A DNA stretch of 64,000 bases from Iodidimonas nitroreducens (GTDB taxonomy: Bacteria > Pseudomonadota > Alphaproteobacteria > Sphingomonadales > Rhodothalassiaceae), in the NCBI GenBank assembly GCA_000710935.1, contig BAYV01000008.1, positions 1 to 64,000 on the forward strand. Direction: 5' to 3'. Each line of letters starts with the position of its first letter. Position 1 is the first letter of the stretch. The notes under the pieces are model-generated. The model saw nothing but the letters and a program-made list of their open reading frames with translations, was not told the origin of the DNA and did not search any database. Position numbers and translations under genes: made by a program. Below are positions 1 through 10,417 of this stretch, piece by piece.

Positions 1-252
1 CTTCCTGGCCGCAATCAAACTCGCTTCAATCCGTATTTGGCTTAGATTTTATGAGTCTACGGCCTAGGACTGAACGCCACCGATTGGGGACAGCGTGACG
101 GATTCGACCAAAACCGTCTGTTTGCGGGTGGTGCGTGGCATATCAAAAACAAGCTGCGTCTGGAAATGGGATATCTCAATAACCGCCTTGGGCAAGCGGG
201 GGATGATCAAACCAATCACAATATCTCGCTGAGCCTGTTTTTGAACCTTTAG
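1..252 (+). pseudogene. DUF2490-like outer-membrane protein, broken C-terminal remnant
   Basis: The frame ending with TAG at 250-252 reads as the end of a DUF2490 family protein, with a segment FDQNRLFAGGAWHI followed by a predicted beta-strand ending in alternating hydrophobics (SLSLFLNL). DUF2490 proteins are outer-membrane beta-barrels of unknown role. In the same frame there are stops at 43-45 and 52-54, just where the family would carry its preceding strand. Bases 2-63 in the next frame stay open (through a YES-containing stretch), which suggests a frameshift. The family call rests on a short match. The gene begins outside the window, so a remnant or decayed copy is the most that can be claimed. 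Confidence 0.45.
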
Positions 253-394
253 GGCATCATCCGATCGTCAGGCACCGGCTCTATGAGAAGGAAACGCCCC
301 TTGATGAGAGGGCCCATGGACATTTCTGACGCCAAATCCATTTGATGCATATCGGCTAACAGCAACACGCCTTGGTGACAGAGTAACCATTAAT

Positions 395-436
395 TTTGTT
401 GCCAAGCGATCTTGCCGCGACTAGCTTGGCAACAAA
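395..436. promoter_or_regulatory. 13-bp perfect inverted repeat upstream of fic
   Basis: TTTGTTGCCAAGC at 395-407 is repeated in perfect reverse complement at 424-436, with a 16-bp spacer. It lies 28 bp before the ATG chosen for the Fic gene and would fall inside the coding region if the upstream TTG at 396 were used. This arrangement fits an operator, or a leader hairpin, better than coding sequence. No regulator gene is next to it; the winged-helix-like C-terminus of the Fic protein itself is a possible binder (inference). Confidence 0.5.
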
Positions 437-464
437 TCCCGTTGATGACAGAATCGACGCAAAT

Positions 465-1598
465 ATGATCGCCAAATCCTATGATCTGACAGAAGCCGTC
501 ACCTACCATCTTGGCGCCTTCCCCCCATTGACCCTCGACTACGAGGTTCTGCTCGGGCCACTCGAGGAGGCGGCCACCTCCCTCGCGCGGTACGATGCCA
601 AGATGTCGGGCATGGTGAATAGCGCTTTGTTCCTTGCACCCCTGCGCCGCCAGGATGCGGTCGCATCTTCGCGCATGGAAGGAACAATCTCGACCATCGA
701 GGAACTCTATCGGCTCGAGGCCGAAGAGGATGCAGGCAGTACCGATCCCTATCGCGAAGCGCGCAACGACGATGTGGAGACCTTTCTCTATTCGCGCGCG
801 CTTAGAAATGCCCAGCAGGCCCTCGCCGAAGGCGCACCGCTTGGCGAACACCTGATCCGGACAGCGCACCAGCAGTTGCTGTTCTTCGGTCGCGGTGCTC
901 GCAAACGACCTGGAAGCTATAAGGTGGAGCAGAACTATATCGGGGACGAGCGCCGCGGGAAAATCCACTATGTGCCGATCGCGCCCGAGCAGCTTGGCCC
1001 TGCGATGGTTGAGCTTGTGCGCTACATCAATGAAAGCACGATGCGGCCGCTGATCCGGACGGCCATCGCGCATGTCGAATTCGAGGCCCTGCACCCCTTT
1101 GAAGACGGCAATGGGCGAATTGGTCGCATGCTGATCACCCTGATGCTTTGGAAGCTCGGCGTCCTGCATCAGCCGAACTTTTTCGTCTCTGGTTATTTCG
1201 AAGCCCATAAAGACATCTATATCGAGCGGATGCGCGCGGTCTCCGCCAGCGGCGACTGGACCGGCTGGGTCGCGTTCTTCTTGGAGGCGATGCACGCCCA
1301 GGCGACCGTCAACATTGAGACGGCAGACGCAATCTTCGGCCTTCATGGCGAGATGCGAGAGCGGTTCCGTGAAGTGCTGAATTCGCAGTTCCACGATCAG
1401 GCATTGGACTTTGTGTTCGCCAGTCCGATCTTCCGCAACGACCGGTTTGTGGATCGCTCCGGAATCCCGGAATCCTCGGCGCGCGCCCTGTCGCGGCGCC
1501 TTGTCGACGCGGGCCTGCTCCGCACGATCAGGGCAGCCTCGGGTCGTCGCGCCGCCATGTACGCCTTCGATCCGCTGCTTGATCTGCTAAAAATCTGA
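465..1598 (+). CDS. Fic family protein (probable AMP transferase)
   Basis: A 377-residue Fic/DOC protein, predicted to transfer AMP (or another nucleotide monophosphate) from a nucleotide to a target hydroxyl. The catalytic motif HPFEDGNGRIGR is complete at about residues 210-221. An N-terminal SSRMEG (about 68-73) fits the inhibitory [S/T]xxxE[G/N] helix, so it is a self-inhibited class II Fic. The last ~70 residues look like a winged helix (ESSARALSRRLVDAGLL). The frame opens at a TTG at 396, but that would place the perfect inverted repeat at 395-436 in the gene; ATG 465 is preferred, although it has no clear Shine-Dalgarno. It stands alone beside a broken gene, consistent with an acquired gene. 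Targets cannot be inferred. Confidence 0.85.
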   Translation: MIAKSYDLTEAVTYHLGAFPPLTLDYEVLLGPLEEAATSLARYDAKMSGMVNSALFLAPLRRQDAVASSRMEGTISTIEELYRLEAEEDAGSTDPYREARNDDVETFLYSRALRNAQQALAEGAPLGEHLIRTAHQQLLFFGRGARKRPGSYKVEQNYIGDERRGKIHYVPIAPEQLGPAMVELVRYINESTMRPLIRTAIAHVEFEALHPFEDGNGRIGRMLITLMLWKLGVLHQPNFFVSGYFEAHKDIYIERMRAVSASGDWTGWVAFFLEAMHAQATVNIETADAIFGLHGEMRERFREVLNSQFHDQALDFVFASPIFRNDRFVDRSGIPESSARALSRRLVDAGLLRTIRAASGRRAAMYAFDPLLDLLKI

Positions 1599-1769
1599 AG
1601 CGCAAGGGGTTCGCGCCTTCAGGTCTCATTAATGGGCCCAAGCACAGCTCAGCTCAGGGACAGAGAAATAGGGAACGAGGGCAAAGCAGGATCACAGCAT
1701 TTCCGGTCAGCGGATGTTAATCTTGTATCGATATACTGATGTCCTTGGTCCCATAAACAAGGAAAAACA

Positions 1770-2501
1770 ATGCCTTCCCGTTTTTTCCCGCTGATCATCT
1801 TATCTCTTGGGCTCGCTTTTTCCGCCTTACCGGCCAAGGCGGCGATGGATGGCGTTTCCCCATCGCAGCTTTTACGACAATTTGATGATGTGGTCTTTGG
1901 GGCTGAAAACGGATATGAAAATCCCACGGTAAAACGCTGGGGCCAATCACTCGATTTCGCAATTTTTGCGTCCGATGAAACCGATATGATCCCCCCTGTT
2001 GATCAGATCGAACAGATTTTGGGCGAAATCAGTACCATCACCGGGGTTGAGATCAAACGCAGCCCCGAACCCGCCAATGCCAATCTGCGACTGGGTTATT
2101 TCCCCCGCCGGGATTTTGCGGCCCTTCCCGCCCGGGATCGCGAGGATGAACGCTATCAGAATTTCATCAATAAAAGCGCCTGTCTTGGGGTTTTACAGGC
2201 CAGCGAACAGAAAGTGGAAGGCGGCGTGATCATGATCGGCACCGATATTTCCGCCCCCCTGCAAGGCCATTGCCTGATCGAAGAACTGGTGCAGATGATG
2301 GGCCTGCCCAATGATGCCTGCAATTATCAGCCATCGCTATTTTGCGAGGCCGATCATGTGAGCGAAATGACCGATGCCGATAAAATCCTGCTGTCTTTGC
2401 TTTATGATGCCCGCTTGCAGCATGGCATGAGCCGCCATGATGCAATGCCGCTGGTGGCCCATATGATCAATGAATTGATGCCCTTTGAGGACCCCCAATA
2501 A
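1770..2501 (+). CDS. Secreted DUF2927 family protein
   Basis: 243 residues. A signal peptide is clear (basic start, hydrophobic core, AKA-A cleavage near residue 25). The middle and C-terminal parts match DUF2927: a CLIEELVQMMGLPND segment, then SLFCEADHVSEMTDADKILLSLLYD and GMSRHDA. Members are exported alphaproteobacterial proteins that resemble metzincin-like folds, but no zinc-binding HExxH is visible here, so no activity is assigned. AAGGA lies 6 bp before the ATG. It is a single gene, with a GNAT gene ending 11 bp after it on the other strand. Confidence 0.75.
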   Translation: MPSRFFPLIILSLGLAFSALPAKAAMDGVSPSQLLRQFDDVVFGAENGYENPTVKRWGQSLDFAIFASDETDMIPPVDQIEQILGEISTITGVEIKRSPEPANANLRLGYFPRRDFAALPARDREDERYQNFINKSACLGVLQASEQKVEGGVIMIGTDISAPLQGHCLIEELVQMMGLPNDACNYQPSLFCEADHVSEMTDADKILLSLLYDARLQHGMSRHDAMPLVAHMINELMPFEDPQ

Positions 2502-2512
2502 AGCCCATCGGA

Positions 2513-3004
2513 TCACAGGATTTTTTCAAAATAGCGCACATCATCGAACGGATTGTGATTATAGGGCGCGCAGGGCTGATAGCCCAATTTTCGATAAAGC
2601 CTGTTGGCAGCATCCAGCCGGGCCAGCGTATCCAGCTTCATCAGCCGATAGCCCCGCGCCCGCGCCTCATCTTCCAGCGCCCGGCATAAAGCCGCCGATA
2701 ACCCAAGACCGCGCCGGGATGGCCCGATGAACAGGCGTTTCATCTCGCACACCCCATCGCCCAAAGCGGGCAGGGCTTTCAGGGCCACGATCCCCACCGC
2801 CTGTGTTTCAAATTCGGCCAGCAGGATCGTGCCTTGGGGCTCGGCATAGGGGCCGGGGAGTGTTTCCAATTCGCGATCAATATCCTGAAACGACAGATCA
2901 AGATCAAGCTCCCGCAGATAAGCGGCGAAAAGCCTGCGCGCCATGGCCATATCGCTTGGCCCGAAGGCCCGCCTGATCTGCCAATCCAAAGCGTTCAGAT
3001 CCAT
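2513..3004 (-). CDS. GNAT family N-acetyltransferase
   Basis: 163 residues spanning one GNAT domain. The acetyl-CoA binding region reads MKRLFIGPSRRGLGLSAALC (about residues 88-107), the usual V/IxxxxRGxGxG/A loop. A helix EDEARARGYRLMKLDTL and a C-terminal LYRKLGYQP complete the fold. The substrate is unknown. The start ATG lies inside the end of the zntB-like gene (10-bp overlap), so the two are co-transcribed and probably translationally coupled. Confidence 0.8.
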   Translation of the reverse strand: MDLNALDWQIRRAFGPSDMAMARRLFAAYLRELDLDLSFQDIDRELETLPGPYAEPQGTILLAEFETQAVGIVALKALPALGDGVCEMKRLFIGPSRRGLGLSAALCRALEDEARARGYRLMKLDTLARLDAANRLYRKLGYQPCAPYNHNPFDDVRYFEKIL

Positions 3005-3981
3005 TTCAAAAACCGGAAAATCAAAAGCTCGACGATCACCAGCCCCGCCATGCCAAAAACGAAGAAGAAAAAGGCACCCGGGCTTTCAACGCCCGGCATC
3101 CCGCCGATATTAACCCCAAAAAGCCCGGTGAGAAAGCTGATCGGCAGAAAAATCCCGGTGATCACGGTGAGCATATAAACGATGCGGTTCATCCGATCCG
3201 ATAATTGCGAATAAAGCTCATCCTGCAACACAAAAGCCCGCTCGCGGATCATATCCAGATCTTCCATATAGCGGGTCACCCGGTCCACCTGTTCATTCAA
3301 TCGCACGCGATCATCTTCATCGAGCCAAGCCGGCCGCGCCGCGCCCAATTCCGCCAGGGCTTCGCGCTGAGAACCGATATAGCGGCGCAAGCCAATGGCC
3401 CGGCGGCGCAAGGCCCCCAGTTCCTTGCGCATGGGGCTGGCCGCCTGCTCCAGCATCCGCTCTTCCAGCACGCTCAGTTCATCCTGCAACTGCTCGAGCG
3501 TTGGCTCCATGCGTTCGGTGAGCCGGGCGGCAAGGCGGGCGATGAACTGCCCCACCGTTTTCGGACCCTGCCCCGCATCAAGGCTTTGGCGAATATCGGC
3601 AATGGCCGCGATTTTGTAAAGCCGTGCGGAAATGATCCGCTCCGGTGTGATCCACAGGCGAATGGCGACCATATTATCCGCTTCAGCATCGGGATCGAGA
3701 TTGACGCCGCGCAGATTGAGCAAAACCCCATCATCGAACCGGGTGCAGCGCGGCCGCGTTTCTTCCGCCAGCAAGGCCCGGATGGCGGTTTCATCGAGGC
3801 CGCTTTTTTCATGAAGCCATATCTGCGCTGTGGGATGGGTGCGCTCCAGATGCACCCAGCGCAGGGCCTGCGGCGCATCCGGCAGCGGCTGATCGATCCC
3901 GGCCCAGCTCAAAGGACGAGCGCCGCCCGCCCCATCAAGATCATAGGCACAGATCAAACCGTCTTGCGCATCCGCCATCAT
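2995..3981 (-). CDS. zntB: CorA-family divalent cation transporter, ZntB-like
   Basis: 328 residues. A cytoplasmic N-terminal domain with a long coiled-coil helix (about 150-255) leads to two C-terminal membrane helices. Between them sits GVNIGGMPG, the ZntB form of the CorA GMN selectivity loop (GVN followed by a Pro-Gly loop). ZntB proteins move zinc or other divalent cations across the inner membrane, and the direction is debated for the family. AGGAAGG stands 4 bp before the first of two ATGs. A GNAT gene overlaps its end. Confidence 0.85.
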   Translation of the reverse strand: MMADAQDGLICAYDLDGAGGARPLSWAGIDQPLPDAPQALRWVHLERTHPTAQIWLHEKSGLDETAIRALLAEETRPRCTRFDDGVLLNLRGVNLDPDAEADNMVAIRLWITPERIISARLYKIAAIADIRQSLDAGQGPKTVGQFIARLAARLTERMEPTLEQLQDELSVLEERMLEQAASPMRKELGALRRRAIGLRRYIGSQREALAELGAARPAWLDEDDRVRLNEQVDRVTRYMEDLDMIRERAFVLQDELYSQLSDRMNRIVYMLTVITGIFLPISFLTGLFGVNIGGMPGVESPGAFFFFVFGMAGLVIVELLIFRFLKWI

Positions 3982-4061
3982 TCCACCTTCCTAACAGCCA
4001 CTATATCCCTTATAGGAATGTAGGTTGAATGGCAGAGTTTTCCTTTTGAAGAAAGATTTTC

Positions 4062-4826
4062 ATGATTTTGGAATATCTCACATCGCCCGAAATCTGGGCC
4101 AGCTTTCTCACACTCTCTTTGCTGGAAATCGTTTTAGGCATCGATAATCTGGTCTTTTTATCGGTCGTTACGGAAAAGCTGCCGCCCGAACAGGCAAAAA
4201 AGGCCCGCCGGATCGGCCTTGCCGGGGCTTTGCTGATGCGCATTGCCCTTTTATTCATGCTGTCATGGATTATCGGGCTCACCGCGCCGCTTTTGACTAT
4301 TGCCGATTTTACCCTGTCATGGCGCGATGTCATTCTGGGCGCGGGCGGCTTGTTCCTGCTGTATAAGGGAACGCGGGAAATCCATGCCGAGGTCGAGGGG
4401 CGCGATGACCATGGCGAGGCCAAAGTGGCTTTGGGTATGGCCGCCGCCATCACCCAGATCATGATTTTGGATGCCGTTTTTTCATTGGATAGCGTGATCA
4501 CCGCCGTGGGTATGACCAGCGATCTGCCGGTGATGGTGGCGGCGGTTGTGTTTGCCATATTGGTGATGCTGTTTGCCGCCGAGCCGGTGGCCGCCTTCAT
4601 CCACAAGCATCCCACCACCAAAATGCTGGCTTTAAGCTTTTTATTGCTGGTGGGGGTGGCCTTGGTTGCCGATGGCCTGCATTTCCATATTCCGCGCGGT
4701 TATCTTTATTTCGCGATCTTCTTCTCGCTCACGGTCGAGGTTTTCAATCTTGTCGCCAGCAATCGGCGCAAGAAACTGCGTGCCGTGGAGGCTGCCGCGT
4801 CTGGCGAAGATCAGTCCAGCCGATAG
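4062..4826 (+). CDS. TerC family integral membrane protein
   Basis: 254 residues with about seven predicted membrane helices. The TerC hallmarks are present: LLEIVLGIDNLVFLSVV near residue 20 and ILDAVFSLDSVITAVGM near 140, each with an Asp-bearing helix (GIDN, SLDS). TerC/Alx proteins are linked to manganese efflux and to metal loading of exported proteins; the original tellurite role is not general. The 3' end overlaps the 3' end of thiD by 16 bp in convergent orientation. Confidence 0.88.
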   Translation: MILEYLTSPEIWASFLTLSLLEIVLGIDNLVFLSVVTEKLPPEQAKKARRIGLAGALLMRIALLFMLSWIIGLTAPLLTIADFTLSWRDVILGAGGLFLLYKGTREIHAEVEGRDDHGEAKVALGMAAAITQIMILDAVFSLDSVITAVGMTSDLPVMVAAVVFAILVMLFAAEPVAAFIHKHPTTKMLALSFLLLVGVALVADGLHFHIPRGYLYFAIFFSLTVEVFNLVASNRRKKLRAVEAAASGEDQSSR

Positions 4827-5602
4827 CTATGATTAAGCGGGCCATGCCCTGCCCCATAGCCCGGCGCCTTCAGGATGGCCCCCTGCACATAGCCATGGGC
4901 GCGGCTGATGGCATCGTCTAAAGCCATCCCTTGGGCAAGGCCCGTGGCAATGGCCGATGCCAGGGTGCAGCCGGTGCCATGGGTGTGGCGGCTTTTAATC
5001 CTTTTGGCCTTGTAAAAGCGGGCTTTATCCCCATCCACCAACAGATCGACCAGCTCATCACCGGGCAGATGGCCGCCTTTTGCCAGCACCGCGCAGCCCG
5101 CCTGCCGGGCAAAGCTCCGGGCGGCGGCTTCCATATGGTCTGCGTTTTCAATTTCTTGCCCCGTCAGCGCCGCCAATTCCGGCGCATTGGGGGTGATCAG
5201 ATGGGCTATGGGCACCATAGCCCCGATCAGGGCATCAAGAGCCGCCGGGGGCAAAAGCGCCGCCCCGCCTTTGGCGATCATCACCGGATCGAGCACGATG
5301 GGGATGCCCGGCGCTTTATGCTTTAAGCAATCGGCCACGGCATGGATGGTTTGTTCATCCCCCAGCATCCCGATTTTGATGCAATCGGCCCCGATATCAT
5401 CCAAAACAGCACAAATCTGCTGGGGTATGATCGCAAGGGGCACCGGATGAATGGCGCTGACGCCCAGGGTATTTTGCACGGTGATGGCGGTGATCGCGGT
5501 GGCCGCATAGCCCCCCAGCATAGTGATCGTTTTGATATCCGCCTGAATCCCGGCCCCGCCGCCACTATCCGATCCGGCAATCACCAGAACCCGGCCCCGC
5601 AT
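4811..5602 (-). CDS. thiD: Hydroxymethylpyrimidine / phosphomethylpyrimidine kinase
   Basis: 263 residues of the ribokinase fold. It phosphorylates HMP and HMP-P to HMP-PP, the pyrimidine half of thiamine. Seen: VLVIAGSDSGGGAGIQADIK at the N-terminus (HMP pocket, GSDSxGGAGIQAD), DPVM in the middle, and the anion hole and catalytic Asp in HTHGTGCTLASAIA. The frame runs upstream, but the ATG at 5602 is one base after the glmM stop and gives the normal family length. It is last in the glmM-thiD tail of the long minus-strand block and shows no TPP riboswitch of its own. Confidence 0.93.
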   Translation of the reverse strand: MRGRVLVIAGSDSGGGAGIQADIKTITMLGGYAATAITAITVQNTLGVSAIHPVPLAIIPQQICAVLDDIGADCIKIGMLGDEQTIHAVADCLKHKAPGIPIVLDPVMIAKGGAALLPPAALDALIGAMVPIAHLITPNAPELAALTGQEIENADHMEAAARSFARQAGCAVLAKGGHLPGDELVDLLVDGDKARFYKAKRIKSRHTHGTGCTLASAIATGLAQGMALDDAISRAHGYVQGAILKAPGYGAGHGPLNHSYRLD

Positions 5603-5603
5603 A

Positions 5604-6947
5604 TCAAACCGCGCTTTCCACCGAATGGCAGATATCATCCACCACGCGATGCACCAAAACCGGATCATCGCCTTCGGCCATCACCCGCACCAAAGGTTCG
5701 GTGCCCGATTTTCGGATCACCAGCCGCCCGGCATTGCCCAGCCGCAGCCGCCCCTGATCGATGGCGGCCCGGATATCTTCATGATCCAAAGGATGGGGCA
5801 CTTGAAAGCGCACGCTTTTGAGGCATTGGGGCACGGTTTCAAAGCAGGTCGTGGCTTCGCTGGCTTTTCGCCCCGTTGAAACCAGATTGGATAAAATCTG
5901 CAATCCGGCAATCAGGCCATCCCCGGTGGTGGTATAATCCGACATCACGATATGGCCCGATTGTTCACCCCCCAGATTAAAGCCATGGCGGCGCATATGG
6001 GCCACCACATAGCGATCCCCCACATCGGTGCGCGCAAGGCTCAGCCCCTTTTCAGCCAGATAGCGTTCCAGCCCCAGATTCGACATGCTGGTGGCCACCA
6101 ATCCGCCCCCCTTGAGCAGATTGCGTTCCTGCCAGCTTGTGGCGATCAGAGCCATCAACTGATCACCATCCACGATCCGGCCCGTTTCATCGGCCAGAAT
6201 CAGCCGATCCGCATCACCATCAAGGGCAATGCCCAGATCAGCCCCTTCCTCGACCACCGATTTTGCCATGCGTTCGGGGGCAGTGGAACCACAGCTATCA
6301 TTGATGTTGAAGCCATTGGGCTTCACCCCGATGGGGATCACCTCGGCCCCCAATTCCCATAAAACCGTGGGGGCTACCTTATAGGCCGCCCCATGGGCGC
6401 AATCGATCACCACCTTCATCCCATCCAGGGTAAGGCCCGCAGGCAGGGTTGCTTTGGCAAATTCGATATAGCGCCCTTCCGCATCGGCCAAACGGCTGGC
6501 CCGGCCCAGCTTTTCCGGGGCCACCAATCCTTCATCCAGCCCATTGGCCATCAGGCGTTCGATATCCTGTTCCATGTGATCAGACAGCTTGAACCCATCG
6601 GGTCCAAACAGCTTGATCCCATTATCCTGATGCGGATTATGCGATGCCGAAATCATCACCCCCAGATCGGCCCGCAGGGATCGGGTGAGCATGGCCACCG
6701 CAGGCGTGGGCATGGGCCCCACCAAAATCACATCCATGCCGGTGGCAACGAAGCCCGCTGTCAAGGCAGGCTCGAACATATAGCCCGAAAGCCGGGTATC
6801 CTTGCCAATCACCACCCGATGCCGATGATCCCCACGGCGAAAGATGCGCCCGGCCGCGATCCCCACCCGCATGGCGATATCTGCGGTCATCGGCACGATA
6901 TTGACCGTGCCCCTGATCCCATCCGTTCCGAAATATGTTCTGCTCAT
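5604..6947 (-). CDS. glmM: Phosphoglucosamine mutase
   Basis: 447 residues, the normal length. It converts glucosamine-6-phosphate to glucosamine-1-phosphate for UDP-GlcNAc, and so for peptidoglycan and lipid A. The active-site phosphoserine is Ser102 in [11 protein letters not shown]; the metal loop is LDGDADR near residue 240; the phosphate-binding loop [12 protein letters not shown] lies near the C-terminus. It begins inside the folP stop (4-bp ATGA overlap). The downstream thiD start is one base away, so folP-glmM-thiD are coupled. Confidence 0.95.
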   Translation of the reverse strand: MSRTYFGTDGIRGTVNIVPMTADIAMRVGIAAGRIFRRGDHRHRVVIGKDTRLSGYMFEPALTAGFVATGMDVILVGPMPTPAVAMLTRSLRADLGVMISASHNPHQDNGIKLFGPDGFKLSDHMEQDIERLMANGLDEGLVAPEKLGRASRLADAEGRYIEFAKATLPAGLTLDGMKVVIDCAHGAAYKVAPTVLWELGAEVIPIGVKPNGFNINDSCGSTAPERMAKSVVEEGADLGIALDGDADRLILADETGRIVDGDQLMALIATSWQERNLLKGGGLVATSMSNLGLERYLAEKGLSLARTDVGDRYVVAHMRRHGFNLGGEQSGHIVMSDYTTTGDGLIAGLQILSNLVSTGRKASEATTCFETVPQCLKSVRFQVPHPLDHEDIRAAIDQGRLRLGNAGRLVIRKSGTEPLVRVMAEGDDPVLVHRVVDDICHSVESAV

Positions 6948-8134
6948 CGCGTGCCTGTTCCGTTTCCTTGAAAGCTATCACTTTCCCGACCCTGTTGATC
7001 CTTTATCCCGGATTGCATCGCAAGCCCAAGCAAGGCGCTATCGGAAAGCCCTTGATAGACCCGCAGGGCTTGTGCGGTTTCACCCACATCATGCACCCGC
7101 AGGATATGAACACCCCGGCTCCAGCCCATAAGCCCTGCCGCAAGGGAGCCGGGCAGGCGCTGATCCGCCGGTTCTTCGCGCGATAGAGCCCCGATGAACC
7201 GTTTTCTTGAAACGCCGAGCAAAAGCGGCACCCCCAAAGCATGAAAAGCCGCCAATCCATTGATCAGATCAAGATTATGCCGCAGTGATTTGCCAAAGCC
7301 GATCCCGGGATCGATCAGCAACCGACCGGCATTGATCCCATGATCGATACACAGCCTGATGCGCGCATCCAGCCAGCGATAGACATCAAACAGCACATCG
7401 CCATAGCGGGGATCATCCTGCATCGTTGCGGGTTCGCCCAAAGCGTGCATCAAGATCACCGGCACATCGGCTTCCCGCACCAGATCAAGGCTTTGATCAT
7501 CATAACTCAGGGCCGAAACATCATTGATGATCTGCGCCCCTGCCTGCAAAGCCGCCGCCATCACTTCGGCGCGCCGCGTATCCACGGAAATGACCGCGCC
7601 GCTGCCTGCCAGCCCCTCGATCACCGGGATGATCCGCCTGCGCTCTTCTTCGGGCCACACCGGTTTTGCCCCGGGGCGGGTGCTTTCCCCCCCGATATCA
7701 ACAAGATCGGCCCCCGCTGCCATCAGGGCATGGGCCTGCGCGATGGCCTGATCCACATGATAGAATTTCCCCCCATCCGAAAAGCTGTCGGGGGTGACAT
7801 TGACAATTCCCATGATCAAGGGGCGATGAAAAGCCAAAGGAAAGGACCGCCCCGCCAAAGGCATGGGGGGCCGGGCCGTTGTCAGCAAATCCAGCCGATG
7901 ATCAAAGGATGCACGCTGAGGCCCATCGAGCCCTTCACGATAAGCGCCAAGTTCGGCTGCTGATACCACCATGGATGGGGCTGCATGGGCGGAAAAGAGG
8001 GTGATGGAAAGATGGGTGAAGCGCAAAGGCCCCCCCGCCAAAGCCAGAGACGGCGACCCCGCATCGAGGGCCGGAGCAAGGGGGTTCAACAAAAAATCAG
8101 GCCTGACCTGCTTTGGGTCTTCACGCCCCGTCAT
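6944..8134 (-). CDS. folP: Dihydropteroate synthase
   Basis: 396 residues. It joins p-aminobenzoate to dihydropterin pyrophosphate in folate synthesis and is the sulfonamide target. Motifs: [26 protein letters not shown], a VSVDT-like strand, and SRKRFIG. The TIM-barrel core begins near residue 105. The ~100-residue N-terminal extension is longer than in E. coli (282 aa) but common in alphaproteobacterial FolP. It sits between ftsH and glmM, with a 153-bp gap to ftsH that contains inverted repeats. Confidence 0.93.
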   Translation of the reverse strand: MTGREDPKQVRPDFLLNPLAPALDAGSPSLALAGGPLRFTHLSITLFSAHAAPSMVVSAAELGAYREGLDGPQRASFDHRLDLLTTARPPMPLAGRSFPLAFHRPLIMGIVNVTPDSFSDGGKFYHVDQAIAQAHALMAAGADLVDIGGESTRPGAKPVWPEEERRRIIPVIEGLAGSGAVISVDTRRAEVMAAALQAGAQIINDVSALSYDDQSLDLVREADVPVILMHALGEPATMQDDPRYGDVLFDVYRWLDARIRLCIDHGINAGRLLIDPGIGFGKSLRHNLDLINGLAAFHALGVPLLLGVSRKRFIGALSREEPADQRLPGSLAAGLMGWSRGVHILRVHDVGETAQALRVYQGLSDSALLGLAMQSGIKDQQGRESDSFQGNGTGTR

Positions 8135-8166
8135 AGTGTATTCCCATCGCCCGCGCTTTTATCATG

Positions 8167-8212
8167 CCACGCCTTTTGAGACCCCCGCATGAACAGGCGT
8201 GGCCCCGGCCAC
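8167..8212. other. Two overlapping inverted repeats between ftsH and folP
   Basis: CCACGCCT (8167-8174) pairs perfectly with AGGCGTGG (8195-8202), and GTGGCC (8199-8204) pairs with GGCCAC (8207-8212). The two stems share bases, so they are mutually exclusive, like an attenuator. No T-run follows on either strand, so it is not a standard terminator. The rest of the 8135-8287 gap shows nothing I recognise. Confidence 0.3.
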
Positions 8213-8287
8213 TTGATAAGATCAAGGGGTGCGGCGCTTTGCGAACCTCACCCCCTGAAAACTTCAGCACAGCCTGTTGCGCCAGAA

Positions 8288-10207
<1,920 letters not shown>

Positions 10208-10285
10208 GCCAGTTCCTTCCTTGTCGCGGCGGCCCATGCCAGACTATGGCCATCAGCTTTGACACGCCGCCTGATTTAAACAGCC

Positions 10286-10316
10286 TATATAAACATTCTT
10301 TGACGCCAGATTCCAA
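10286..10316 (-). promoter_or_regulatory. Weak candidate promoter for ftsH
   Basis: On the minus strand TTGGAA (plus 10311-10316) precedes TTTATA/TATATA (plus about 10286-10293) with a 17-19 bp spacing, 80 bp before the ftsH start. It lies in the largest gap of the tilS-ftsH region. The match to a sigma-70 site is poor. FtsH is often heat-shock controlled, but no clear RpoH site was seen. Confidence 0.2.
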
Positions 10317-10417
10317 CAGATAAGCGCTTCCGGGCCATCTGCAAGGGTGCACAAGGCCCCAAGGCATGCTGATCCCCACCAATTGAGCACGGCTTTGTGG
10401 CCACAGAGAGGCCCCGT

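Noticed and set aside
390-1394. 334-codon frame on the minus strand opposite fic
   Set aside because: It is antisense to a clear Fic gene with an intact catalytic motif and has no recognisable domain. Long antisense frames are common in high-GC DNA.
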